Origin: Planococcus soli
GTDB taxonomy: Bacteria > Bacillota > Bacilli > Bacillales_A > Planococcaceae
Direction of reading: 5' to 3'
DNA: 64,000 bases
Assembly: GCF_016881065.1 (NCBI RefSeq)
Contig: NZ_WXYN01000002.1
Coordinates: forward strand, 5,234-69,233
Under the pieces are notes generated by a model that saw only the letters and a program-made list of their open reading frames with translations, did no database searches and was not told where the DNA came from. Position 1 is the stretch's first letter. Each line of letters begins with the position of its first letter. The position numbers and the translations under genes are program-made. This document shows, one piece after another, positions 1 to 6,576 of this stretch.

Positions 1-1
1 G

Positions 2-667
2 CCAGTAGCAATGCAAGCAGGGGCTTCTAAGCAAGGCATCGCATTAGCCTCAAAATATGCAGATGCAGTCTATTCTGTGTCATGGAACTTAAACCAAGCA
101 AAAAAGTTTCGTAAAAAGTTGGAGGAACAGATTAAGCGAAACGAAGACTGCGATCGGCATATTAAAGTATTCCCAGGCTTAGTCACCTATGTAGGTCGTA
201 CACATGAAGAAGCTCTTGCCAAAAAATCAGCATTAGATGAAAAATTGCCTGTAGAAACTGCTTTAAAGCGGTTGAGTTTCTTTCTTCAACAAGATTGCTC
301 TAATTGGGAAATCGATAAAAAAGTACCTCCATTACTTCCAGCAGCAGAATTTACAGGTCCAGTTGGACGATACGAAACAATACTGGAAATCATTAATGAC
401 ACTCGGCCTACGGTAAAAGAACTATTAGGATATCTTAATGCTGGCGGCGGACACTTTACGCTGATTGGAACTCCCGAAGAAATTGTTGATCAGATGGAGG
501 TTTGGCTTGAGGCGGGTGTAGCTGACGGATTTAATCTTATGCCTCCTACATTACCCGGTAGTTTAGAGGACTTTGTTGAGTTCATTGTTCCTGAGATGCA
601 AAAAAGAGACGTCTTCAGAAAGCAATATGAAGGGCATACTTTCCGAGAGCATTTAGGATTAACATAG
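2..667 (+). CDS. LLM-class flavin-dependent monooxygenase, NtaA/SnaA/DszA type (3' part)
   Basis: The reading frame is already open at base 2, so the N-terminus lies outside the window; about 221 residues are present. The visible part reads like the C-terminal half of an FMNH2-dependent monooxygenase of the NtaA/SnaA/SoxA/DszA group: a QAG.SKQGIALASKYADAV segment near the start and, near the C-terminus, IGTPEEIVDQMEVW followed by GVADGFNLMPP. Family members oxidise small organosulfur or aminocarboxylate substrates with FMNH2 delivered by a separate reductase. The substrate cannot be told from this fragment. The family assignment is by recognition of conserved segments. Confidence 0.85.
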   Translation, partial: PVAMQAGASKQGIALASKYADAVYSVSWNLNQAKKFRKKLEEQIKRNEDCDRHIKVFPGLVTYVGRTHEEALAKKSALDEKLPVETALKRLSFFLQQDCSNWEIDKKVPPLLPAAEFTGPVGRYETILEIINDTRPTVKELLGYLNAGGGHFTLIGTPEEIVDQMEVWLEAGVADGFNLMPPTLPGSLEDFVEFIVPEMQKRDVFRKQYEGHTFREHLGLT

Positions 668-744
668 TGAATTGGTTTAAATTAGCTGGATTAGAAGCGG
701 AGGTCATTTTTTACTGGCCAAAACAATATTCTAATAAGGTAATT

Positions 745-772
745 GGTTTACATATGTGGGATTATTAGAAGT
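745..772 (-). other. dif-like XerC/XerD site A
   Basis: Read on the minus strand the element is an XerC-like arm ACTTCTAATAA, a 6-nt spacer and an XerD-like arm ATATGTAAACC. The Bacillus dif arms are ACTTCCTAGAA and TTATGTAAACT, so 8/11 and 9/11 match. It lies between the monooxygenase gene and the toxin-antitoxin operon. Similarity of arms and spacing is seen; recombination activity is inferred. Confidence 0.6.
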
Positions 773-811
773 TGGAGTCTTCGAATTAGAGAATATCTGT
801 TTCAATAAAAT

Positions 812-865
812 AAGAGTCCGGCAAAGCGAGCACTTTAGAAGTGCCGACATGCCGGACTCTTTTTA
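812..865. terminator. Intrinsic terminator between convergent genes
   Basis: A 12-bp stem (AAGAGTCCGGCA paired with TGCCGGACTCTT) is followed by a T-run on the plus strand and preceded by an A/T-rich run that can serve the minus strand. It sits 3' of the toxin gene, which is read from the other side. Confidence 0.85.
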
Positions 866-892
866 GTCGGAGAAACCTGTTCTTCATTTCAA

Positions 893-1183
893 TTAGCTTA
901 ATCGCTCTTCAGCCATTTTATAATTCTTTTCTTTATCACGTTTCCCAATGGCTACAATCTGAATCACTTGGATAGTTCCCTCGGCTTCTCTGAAAATAAT
1001 CCGGATGCCCATCTTCTTGTTTCTCAGCTTGTTGCATTGCGCCAAATTGCCATGAAGGGATTGGCCGGCTTCCATGCCTCTCAATTTGATCCGGTCCAGC
1101 GCTTTATTGACGAAAATCTTTTGGCTGCCATCAAGCTGTTCATAATCTTCCTTTGAATACTGTGTCCATTCAAGCTGATACAA
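893..1183 (-). CDS. Type II toxin, RelE/ParE superfamily
   Basis: A 96-residue protein of the size and layout of RelE/ParE toxins: an N-terminal YQLEWTQYSKEDYEQLD segment, a central helix (VNKALDRIKLRGMEAG), a basic strand KLRNKKMGIRIIFR and a C-terminal IQVIQIVAIGKRDKE strand. Such toxins either cleave ribosome-bound mRNA (RelE) or poison gyrase (ParE); the sequence does not decide which. The start is TTG, preceded by GGTGGG inside the end of the antitoxin gene, 3 nt after its stop, so the two genes are translationally coupled. Together with the antitoxin it forms the main cargo between dif-like sites A and B. Confidence 0.85.
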   Translation of the reverse strand: MYQLEWTQYSKEDYEQLDGSQKIFVNKALDRIKLRGMEAGQSLHGNLAQCNKLRNKKMGIRIIFREAEGTIQVIQIVAIGKRDKEKNYKMAEERLS

Positions 1184-1186
1184 CCG

Positions 1187-1507
1187 TTATTCCCACCCGT
1201 CTTCTTCATCAATAACAGGGGATTCAGTTGCGATTGCACCGCGAACTTCCACGTCTGAAAAAGTAGAGACATTTTCAGACAGCAGCCGTTTTTCTGCCAT
1301 TAAATCAGCCAGTTGATCGTAAAGTTCTTCGATTTCTCTGTTCAAGGACTCGTATTGTTTTTGAGTGAGCATCACACCGGCAATCTTTTCACGGTTAAAG
1401 ACATACACACCAGCAGCTTCTTGATCAGCCTTCTGAAAAGCTTCCATAGGTGACCGTTTGACATTCGAAATCGAAGTTGTGGGGATATCCAGTATTCTCA
1501 TCGCCAT
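1187..1507 (-). CDS. Type II antitoxin, Phd/YefM family
   Basis: A 106-residue protein with the Phd/YefM N-terminal DNA-binding fold, seen in MRILDIPTTSISNVKRSPME followed by the strand VYVFNREKIAGVMLTQKQYESL. The acidic C-terminus (residues about 85-106) is where such proteins wrap the toxin. The ATG at 1505-1507 is preceded by AAAGGAGTGG at good spacing; a second ATG two codons in is possible. It is the first gene of the pair, as expected for an antitoxin that also represses its own promoter. Family recognition is firm; autoregulation is inferred. Confidence 0.85.
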   Translation of the reverse strand: MAMRILDIPTTSISNVKRSPMEAFQKADQEAAGVYVFNREKIAGVMLTQKQYESLNREIEELYDQLADLMAEKRLLSENVSTFSDVEVRGAIATESPVIDEEDGWE

Positions 1508-1613
1508 TTCTATCCACTCCTTTAGGTTATGTCCATTAGGTACTTTTTAAAAGTCTTTTTACTTCTTCTATAAAAACTAAAATGCATTAAGTCCGTAAGA
1601 CTTTTGCTACTTG

Positions 1614-1650
1614 TTCGGAAATGGGTACTTTTAGCAACGCTTTTATTTCC
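1614..1650 (+). repeat. Dispersed repeat, copy A (divergent)
   Basis: Contains GGAAATGGGTACTTTTAGC then AACGCTTTTATTT, which resembles the stretches at 17250-17295 and 20078-20122. The match is partial (the left third differs), so this copy is the least certain of the three. Confidence 0.35.
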
Positions 1651-2146
1651 GGAATTATCTAGCTATCTTTTTGTTGTTACCTACATTTTTAGGAACAGGT
1701 ATTGAGTTCACTGCTTTATTAAAGGCTATGCTAATAACTCTCAAATAAGTAGTTTTGATTGATGTCTCTAACAAAAGAGAAGCGTCAATCATTAACTCAG
1801 TAGAACTTAAAAATAACTAGGATCTTACTCATGTCCTTCTTATGTAATTTATATTTAATAGTATTATTTCGCAAATCCTTATCATGAAGAATAAACAGCT
1901 TTTCGTTAACAGTTTATGGAAAATGATATATTGCCAACCCTTGGAACTTACTAGGTAAAATAAACGTATATATACATACTAGAGGAAAAACATGAAAATC
2001 ATCAGAGCAAAGGGAAAAATTGATTGCACAATAGAGTGAGTAGGCTAGAAGAATTAGATGCTTTTAAATAGCGAGGTCTGCATTTCTTTTGTTTATAGGC
2101 ATATATAGTTTAACTTTCGCATTCAAAATAACTAAGGAAAGCCAAA

Positions 2147-2181
2147 AGCGATTGACGGCTAGCAACGAATCGCTGCTTTTT
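2147..2181 (+). terminator. Small intrinsic terminator
   Basis: AGCGATT pairs with AATCGCT across a 14-nt loop and is followed by GCTTTTTC. It may belong to a decayed gene upstream. Confidence 0.5.
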
Positions 2182-2295
2182 CATCTTGCTATATTGGTTA
2201 GCAATATTTCTTCTCTTTATTTTTTAAAATCCCGTTCATTATTGTAACAGCTATGTGCTTGAAAAATATGGAACCATTGACTAGGAGGTTAACAG

Positions 2296-2592
2296 ATGGG
2301 CAAACTGAACGCTTTATCATTTTTTTTATTCTTTATCGCTTTAACCATGCAAATCATTGACACTGTGTTGGAATACGGGAATGTGTCGATTGACTTTAAT
2401 TATTACTACGATCACTTTCTTCAGTGGGTGTTATTGGCGATTGTTGGGGGTCCTGGAATCGGGTTTATCTTAGCCATATTCGGAAAAAAAGGGAATCCTC
2501 GGCTGATTGCTATCGCGGCTAATGCCATCTTTTTTGTTCTTGTTGCTCCATTAGGGTTATTGAACCTTTGGATTATGACTTTTGGTAAATAA
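2296..2592 (+). CDS. Small membrane protein, unknown
   Basis: 98 residues with three hydrophobic segments (about 5-24, 40-60 and 71-94) and a cytoplasmic-looking AIFGKKGNPR linker between the second and third. AGGAGG lies 7 nt before the ATG, so the start is clear. No family was recognised. It is the second cargo gene between dif-like sites A and B, read away from the toxin-antitoxin pair. Confidence 0.75.
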   Translation: MGKLNALSFFLFFIALTMQIIDTVLEYGNVSIDFNYYYDHFLQWVLLAIVGGPGIGFILAIFGKKGNPRLIAIAANAIFFVLVAPLGLLNLWIMTFGK

Positions 2593-2631
2593 ACTCTACG
2601 GCCTGAAAGAAAGGAATTAATAAGACAATTT

Positions 2632-2667
2632 AATAGTAATAGTAATAGTAATAATAATAGTAATAGA
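2632..2667. repeat. AAT/AGT microsatellite
   Basis: A run built from TAATAG units with one AATAAT interruption, ending 16 nt before dif-like site B. Short tandem repeats of this kind are prone to slippage. Confidence 0.85.
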
Positions 2668-2682
2668 AAGAAAATTATTTTT

Positions 2683-2710
2683 AGTTTACATATCCTGAAT
2701 TATAGGAAGT
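2683..2710 (-). other. dif-like XerC/XerD site B (best match)
   Basis: On the minus strand: arm ACTTCCTATAA, a 6-nt spacer, arm ATATGTAAACT. Each arm matches the Bacillus dif arms at 10 of 11 positions and the 6-nt spacer is canonical. The spacer itself (TTCAGG) differs from the TATATA-like centre of chromosomal dif sites, which fits a mobile-module site (pdif) better than the chromosomal dif. Confidence 0.7.
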
Positions 2711-2724
2711 CGTATAAGAATATT

Positions 2725-2770
2725 AAAAGAGAAAGGCGATGCTGACTTAATAGCATCGCCTTTCTCTTTT
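2725..2770. terminator. Bidirectional terminator, perfect 19-bp stem
   Basis: AAAAGAGAAAGGCGATGCT pairs perfectly with its complement at 2752-2770 over an 8-nt loop. With A-runs on one side and T-runs on the other it can stop transcription from both flanking genes. Confidence 0.9.
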
Positions 2771-2843
2771 AATTTTGCTTTAGTTTCTAGTAATCGGTCA
2801 TATACAAGTCACTTATGAAAAAAGATTGCAGTATTCCGTTTAA

Positions 2844-3134
2844 CTACTGTGTTAGGTTGGGGGTCTGGTTATTCATTTTATTTATTTTGCGCATCTTTAA
2901 ATAAATAAAGATTTGAATCACAGGAAACAGTAAGAATACATATAAGATGGGTTCAAGTTCTATTAACAACAGAGCAAGAAGATTTGGAAGAAATAATAGA
3001 ATACTCACAAGAACCGATCGAGAGGAAGATTTCACATAACCTCTTATCAAAAAGAAAATGGATAAAATCAGCAGCACATAAGGACCGTAAAGAATAGTAA
3101 GGAAGTATAAAATACCGATTAAATTATCAAACAT
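2844..3134 (-). CDS. Small membrane protein, unknown
   Basis: 96 residues, about four hydrophobic segments and a basic, polar C-terminus (KMRKINKMNNQ). A longer frame could begin at a TTG at 3152, but GGAGG lies about 9 nt before the ATG at 3132-3134 and overlaps that TTG region, so MFDNLIG is taken as the true N-terminus. No family was recognised. It sits alone between dif-like sites B (2683) and C (3231), which face opposite ways. Confidence 0.7.
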   Translation of the reverse strand: MFDNLIGILYFLTILYGPYVLLILSIFFLIRGYVKSSSRSVLVSILLFLPNLLALLLIELEPILYVFLLFPVIQIFIYLKMRKINKMNNQTPNLTQ

Positions 3135-3230
3135 AGATGTCGTTTCCTCCAATGGTAGGTCTCAAAGCAATTAAATTTAAAAACCAATAAATTAATAATA
3201 CATGCCTTCAATGAAGATGGATCATTAATT

Positions 3231-3259
3231 TCTTCCGATAACTCAGTGATATGTAAACT
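3231..3259 (+). other. dif-like XerC/XerD site C
   Basis: Arm TCTTCCGATAA (8/11 to Bacillus XerC arm), a 7-nt spacer and arm ATATGTAAACT (10/11 to XerD arm). It is oriented opposite to site B, giving the inverted arrangement known from Acinetobacter pdif modules. The 7-nt spacer is longer than usual but recurs at sites D and E. Confidence 0.55.
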
Positions 3260-3364
3260 ATGTCCCATAGCTTTAAAAGCCTGACAGAATAGCCTTTTGA
3301 ATGTATCTTTTTTCGAGCAAATTCACTTTCTCTTGTGGTGCTTTTAATTTCTTTAGAACAAGGA

Positions 3365-3404
3365 TTTTGAATGTAACTTAATTACACTTATGTTACATTC
3401 AAAA
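3365..3404. repeat. Boundary palindrome, copy 1
   Basis: TTTTGAATGTAAC and its complement GTTACATTCAAAA form 13-bp arms around a 14-nt centre. It lies 15 nt beyond the stop of the 56-residue gene at 3419-3589. No T-run follows, so it is not a normal terminator. Confidence 0.85.
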
Positions 3405-3418
3405 CCAATAGAAATTTT

Positions 3419-3589
3419 TTATGGACTGGCTCTTTTTCTTCGGATAGTTGTATAAATCAATAAAATAACAACTACCAGTACATTAGCAATGAAAATATTC
3501 AAGATATCTCGTGGATCAGCTCCAAAAAGAAGAAAAGCAGGAATGACCACAATCCATATACCAATAAACATTAGAACAATCTTCTTCAT
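3419..3589 (-). CDS. Very small membrane protein (56 residues)
   Basis: ATG at 3587-3589 is preceded by AAGGAGGTCGATTTCTG, an excellent ribosome binding site. The protein has two hydrophobic segments (about 4-23 and 30-48) joined by GADPRD and ends in a basic tail RRKRASP. No family was recognised. The gene is framed by palindrome copies 1 and 2, with about 15 and 73 nt between gene and repeat. Confidence 0.7.
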   Translation of the reverse strand: MKKIVLMFIGIWIVVIPAFLLFGADPRDILNIFIANVLVVVILLIYTTIRRKRASP

Positions 3590-3661
3590 CAGAAATCGAC
3601 CTCCTTACACTGTTTCCTCTACCCTCTTCTATAGCCATTAAGAGTAATAAGGACGAATTTC

Positions 3662-3696
3662 TGAATGTAACATAATTGATAATAAGTTACATTCAA
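3662..3696. repeat. Boundary palindrome, copy 2
   Basis: GAATGTAAC and GTTACATTC arms around a 14-nt AT-rich centre that is itself partly complementary. It lies between the divergent starts of the 56-residue gene and the gene at 3782. Confidence 0.85.
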
Positions 3697-3702
3697 TCAA
3701 CG

Positions 3703-3713
3703 TTATGTAAACT
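3703..3713 (+). other. Isolated XerD-like half site
   Basis: An exact TTATGTAAACT, the XerD arm of Bacillus dif, directly follows palindrome copy 2. The sequence 17 nt upstream does not resemble an XerC arm, so this may be half of a broken site or chance. Confidence 0.3.
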
Positions 3714-3781
3714 GCAAATTCTAACTAAAAGTGTGATACTAAGAACCAAAGATATCCTTCAATGCAAAGGAGATGAAACTT

Positions 3782-4396
3782 ATGAGCAAGGTCTACATCA
3801 CTCATGAAACTATTGGTTCGGATGGAGAAATGCTCATGTATGAAGACGTTCAAAACGTTGTAAAGTTTTATATGGGCCCTTCTGAATCCGTTAACGATTC
3901 TGATTCGACATGTGAAATACTAACTGATTTCATTTGTACGAAAGCCCTGTTTCCACTCTATCTTACATTTGAACCGTTTACTGGGATGGAAGATGATTTG
4001 GAACGCCTTTTTCAAGGCAAAAACATTGAGTACTCATTAAGATTTGAAGGTCTGAAAAACAAACGCCTTCCTGTTTTTAAACTCACAATCGAAACACCTT
4101 CTTCACTGTCTTTTGTTCTACAAGAAACTTTTTGGATAGCCTCTAGTAATAACTTCTACGCATTTTCTTTTTCGGATAATATCATGTATAAATCCGTGAT
4201 AGGGAAAAGCTGGTTTGGACGCGAGAAGACCTGGATGTGGCCACACTTTGACATGAACAGGGCCTCAACGGTTATAGAGATTTGGTATGACGGGGATGGA
4301 TTTAACCTCTATACAACGGAATCCCATTTCTCAACAATTCAAAAGCTGGCTAGCTATTTTCCGCCCGAAACGTCGATTGTAAACAATGAAGATTGA
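3782..4396 (+). CDS. Hypothetical soluble protein
   Basis: 204 residues from the ATG at 3782, which has AAAGGAG 9 nt upstream; an ATG at 3773 overlaps that ribosome binding site and is rejected. No membrane segment or signal peptide is seen; the protein is acidic with many aromatic residues (SWFGREKTWMWPHF). No family was recognised. Its TGA stop lies inside palindrome copy 3, so the repeat supplies the end of the reading frame, which suggests the C-terminus was set when the repeat arrived or the cassette was formed. Confidence 0.7.
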   Translation: MSKVYITHETIGSDGEMLMYEDVQNVVKFYMGPSESVNDSDSTCEILTDFICTKALFPLYLTFEPFTGMEDDLERLFQGKNIEYSLRFEGLKNKRLPVFKLTIETPSSLSFVLQETFWIASSNNFYAFSFSDNIMYKSVIGKSWFGREKTWMWPHFDMNRASTVIEIWYDGDGFNLYTTESHFSTIQKLASYFPPETSIVNNED

Positions 4397-4428
4397 ATGT
4401 AACTTAATTGCTATTAAGTTACATTCAA
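4393..4428. repeat. Boundary palindrome, copy 3 (perfect 16-bp arms)
   Basis: TTGAATGTAACTTAAT and its exact complement flank the 4-nt centre TGCT. It starts within the last codons of the upstream gene. This copy best shows the consensus. Confidence 0.9.
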
Positions 4429-4522
4429 AGAATTATTTAAAGTAGTCTTCTTTTTGGATAAATAAGAAACCAGCTGCTTTCAAACTTCGTCTAATCTTAC
4501 GTATGAAAAAAGGAGCAGTTGC

Positions 4523-5083
4523 ATGAAGAAAAGAAAGGTTTACCTCGTTATATTAATTTTTACCTTTCTCTATTTCATGATTAGGCTTCTAATGAAAATC
4601 GCTTTAATCGAGAAAAGTTATACATTTGTCTACCATGCACATAATTTAGAGCTGTTGCTGCCCTATACCGATGTAACATTAACTGCCCCATTCTTTCTCA
4701 GCCTCTATGCCTATTTCAAAGAAGTCCTTGCTATGAAGTATATTTCGATTGCTCTTATGATATTTTTTATTCCCTTTTCAATTGTTGTTTCGTTTTTATC
4801 TGTAGTCTTAAAAGACGAACAAAGTCGGCACCCTATAAGTCTCTATGATCAAAATGAAAAGCATTTGCTTATTGTTAATCATGTGAAGGGACTGCATCCC
4901 GATGTGGGAGATCCGAGAGAAGTTTATTTGTATAAGAAATTAACACCTCATGTGTACAAAAAAATCGGTCAGACAACCATAGCTATTGAATCGGATGATT
5001 TTAAAGACCTTTCGAATCTGAAAATTAATGAGAAAGTAATTTCAGTGGATGTAAATGGAAAAACAATCTATCTAGAAAATTAG
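4523..5083 (+). CDS. Membrane protein of unknown function
   Basis: 186 residues; hydrophobic segments at about 7-27, 47-66 and 73-97, followed by a soluble C-terminal domain of about 85 residues (SLYDQNEKHLLIVNHVKG onward). GGAG is 8 nt before the ATG. No family was recognised. It lies between palindrome copies 3 and 4 and is convergent with the next gene. Confidence 0.7.
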   Translation: MKKRKVYLVILIFTFLYFMIRLLMKIALIEKSYTFVYHAHNLELLLPYTDVTLTAPFFLSLYAYFKEVLAMKYISIALMIFFIPFSIVVSFLSVVLKDEQSRHPISLYDQNEKHLLIVNHVKGLHPDVGDPREVYLYKKLTPHVYKKIGQTTIAIESDDFKDLSNLKINEKVISVDVNGKTIYLEN

Positions 5084-5132
5084 CAAATCCACTTTCTCTT
5101 AGTACTCTTCAAAGTTCAGTAGAATGAAGTTT

Positions 5133-5168
5133 TTGAATGTAACTTAATTCACATTAAGTTACATTTGT
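5133..5168. repeat. Boundary palindrome, copy 4
   Basis: TTGAATGTAACTTAAT with a right arm ATTAAGTTACATT; the last bases of the right arm differ. It lies between the 3' ends of two convergent genes, which rules out a promoter operator role for this copy. Confidence 0.85.
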
Positions 5169-5181
5169 TTTAAAGAGAAAA

Positions 5182-5451
5182 CTATTTTTCTGTTACTCGA
5201 TTACTTATTTTCATTGGACGCGTTCTTTTCGTTCTGCGTTTATTACTGATACACCAAATTGCACCTGCAATATAGCAAAGTAATATGAGCAGAATGAAAG
5301 TTAGCGGATTGAAAAAAATAGAGTTAGAAAAGGTGTTCCATAATAGAATCTGGGAGATACTTTCGAAGTTATCTTGTTTCTGAATGATTATTTTCCGTAA
5401 ACCCTGAGCTTTGTTGACCGTATAAATCACTATACTTACTGCTGATATCAC
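5182..5451 (-). CDS. Small membrane protein, unknown; start uncertain
   Basis: About 89 residues: a weak N-terminal hydrophobic stretch, a polar middle (QKQDNFESISQ), a strong membrane segment near residues 49-68 and a basic tail (NKRRTKRTRP). The only in-frame initiation codon near the start is a GTG at 5449-5451 without a good ribosome binding site. The frame stays open upstream into the stop of the preceding gene, so coupling or a non-standard start is possible. No family was recognised. Confidence 0.5.
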   Translation of the reverse strand: MISAVSIVIYTVNKAQGLRKIIIQKQDNFESISQILLWNTFSNSIFFNPLTFILLILLCYIAGAIWCISNKRRTKRTRPMKISNRVTEK

Positions 5452-5471
5452 ACTAAGTACTAAGCTAGTAA

Positions 5472-5705
5472 CTAGCGTGCTGTTTTTTTATATCTTGCTG
5501 CGAGTCGCATAGAGAGCTCTGTAGTACCGTATAAAAAATAAAAGAAAAATGGCATGAGAAAAACCGGAATAAACAGGGCTGGATTGCCATTGCCACCACC
5601 CGTGCCGTCTTCTGCAACAGTTTCTGTGAAAAAGTTCATCCCGTAGAATCCAATTAATACGATCACCAAAGAAACAATGTACAAAAAAAGCAGCAATTTC
5701 CTCAT
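5472..5705 (-). CDS. Small membrane protein, unknown
   Basis: 77 residues from the ATG at 5703-5705, which follows GGAGGAATCTTT; a TTG ten codons upstream overlaps the ribosome binding site. Two membrane segments (about 4-22 and 44-62) flank a Gly/Asn-rich loop (DGTGGGNGNP). It runs in the same direction as the preceding pseudogene and the next small gene, with palindrome copy 5 upstream. Confidence 0.7.
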   Translation of the reverse strand: MRKLLLFLYIVSLVIVLIGFYGMNFFTETVAEDGTGGGNGNPALFIPVFLMPFFFYFLYGTTELSMRLAARYKKTAR

Positions 5706-5767
5706 AAAGATTCCTCCATTTTGATCGTTTCTCAAATTAATTTGGACAAGTACTTAATCGCTTGAGA

Positions 5768-5803
5768 TTGAATGTAACTTAACTGCACATAAGTTACATT
5801 CAA
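5768..5803. repeat. Boundary palindrome, copy 5
   Basis: TTGAATGTAACTTA and its exact complement around an 8-nt centre. It ends 3 nt before the stop codon of the DUF3967-type pseudogene. Confidence 0.85.
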
Positions 5804-5806
5804 ATC

Positions 5807-6364
5807 CTAGTCTTTGCCCCAAAACTTCCATTTGGATTTTGCCGGGGCTTTTTTCAATTCGTACAGGTCGCTTTGCACTTGCTGGACGATGAATAATAGT
5901 TGTTCTTCTGGTTCTTGGCTCTTTTTCAGTTCATTTTTCATATCAACAAGAACTTCTGTATGATCCACTGGATCCGGTAGTTAATTTTTCGGCTGCTGTT
6001 GCATGAGTTGCTGCAGCTCGTTGATTTTCTAGTTCTGGCCTATAAGCAGTTCAACAATTTGGTTGAGGGACTGTGGAGCAACCACTAAATCCGTGTTTAT
6101 CCGCTTCAATTCTCCTCCGAACCGTTCCAATAATGTAGCCTCAACTTACTCAAAGTCTGTCCGTTTAATCCCTTGCGCTCGCTGAGCTTGAATGGTTTCG
6201 GCGATTAACTGGATCCGTTCCACTTGTTCCTCCGTATAAACCCGTTGGTAATTATGTTTCGGGTCTTTTACTACTTCGCCAAGCCAATCTCGTTTTTCCC
6301 TTTCTCGGAGTTGATGGGCCTCCAGATTCAATTCTTTTACCAGTCGACTGATTGGAATTCGCAC
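5807..6364 (-). pseudogene. DUF3967-type MerR-like plasmid protein with three in-frame stops
   Basis: One continuous frame of 186 codons runs from a GTG at 6362-6364 (AAGGGGTGAAAAC upstream) to a TAG at 5807-5809. It starts with a MerR-like helix-turn-helix (ISRLVKELNLEAHQLRERE, residues 5-23) and ends in KSKWKFWGKD, the aromatic tail typical of DUF3967 proteins of Bacillus plasmids. It is interrupted by TAA (6146-6148), TAG after IGQN and TAA after QQQPKN, without any frameshift. Only the first 72 residues can be made. Such proteins are usually found next to plasmid replication or partition genes, so this points to a plasmid origin for the neighbourhood. Confidence 0.8.
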
Positions 6365-6467
6365 GTTTTCACCCCTTAAATTTAGTCTTAATTAAGTTTA
6401 AATGTAGCCTTATTTTATGCTTCTTTTAAACTGAAAGATACCGGTTCAAAGCGATTTCCAGAAGAAA

Positions 6468-6508
6468 TAAAAAAAGAAGATATTATTCTCTAGTATCTTC
6501 TTTTTTTC
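6468..6508. terminator. Bidirectional hairpin with A and T runs
   Basis: AAAAAGAAGATA pairs with TATCTTCTTTTT around an 11-nt loop. It sits between divergent genes, where a terminator has no obvious client, so it may be left over from a lost gene. Confidence 0.65.
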
Positions 6509-6576
6509 TTCTAAAACTGGAAATTTAAGTTAAACTTTAGTAAATGCCAAAAAGAAAGAAAAGGGAGGAAACAATC

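Larger units (their letters stand above)
1508..2295. other. 788-bp stretch without an intact gene
   Basis: No convincing gene is seen. From 1508 comes the antitoxin promoter region, then repeat copy A (1614-1650). A short frame from an ATG at 1992 stops after 15 codons, and the following frame (encoding RLEELDAFK, then stops) looks like a decayed small gene ending near the hairpin at 2147-2181. This reading of a remnant is weak. Confidence 0.4.

Noticed and set aside
2683-2710. Chromosomal dif site at the replication terminus
   Set aside because: Arms fit, but the spacer TTCAGG is unlike the AT-rich dif centre and several similar sites lie close by; a mobile-module site fits better. Not fully excluded.
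3365-5803. Palindromes as integron attC sites
   Set aside because: No GTTRRRY/RYYYAAC core pair, arms are too perfect and short, and no integrase is visible.
3365-5803. Palindromes as CRISPR repeats or terminators
   Set aside because: Spacing is 300-740 bp with genes between, not 30-40 bp spacers; no T-runs follow the stems.
5807-6364. Readthrough or recoding of the three stops in the DUF3967-type gene
   Set aside because: Stops are of two kinds (TAA, TAG, TAA) and no recoding structure is seen; decay is simpler.
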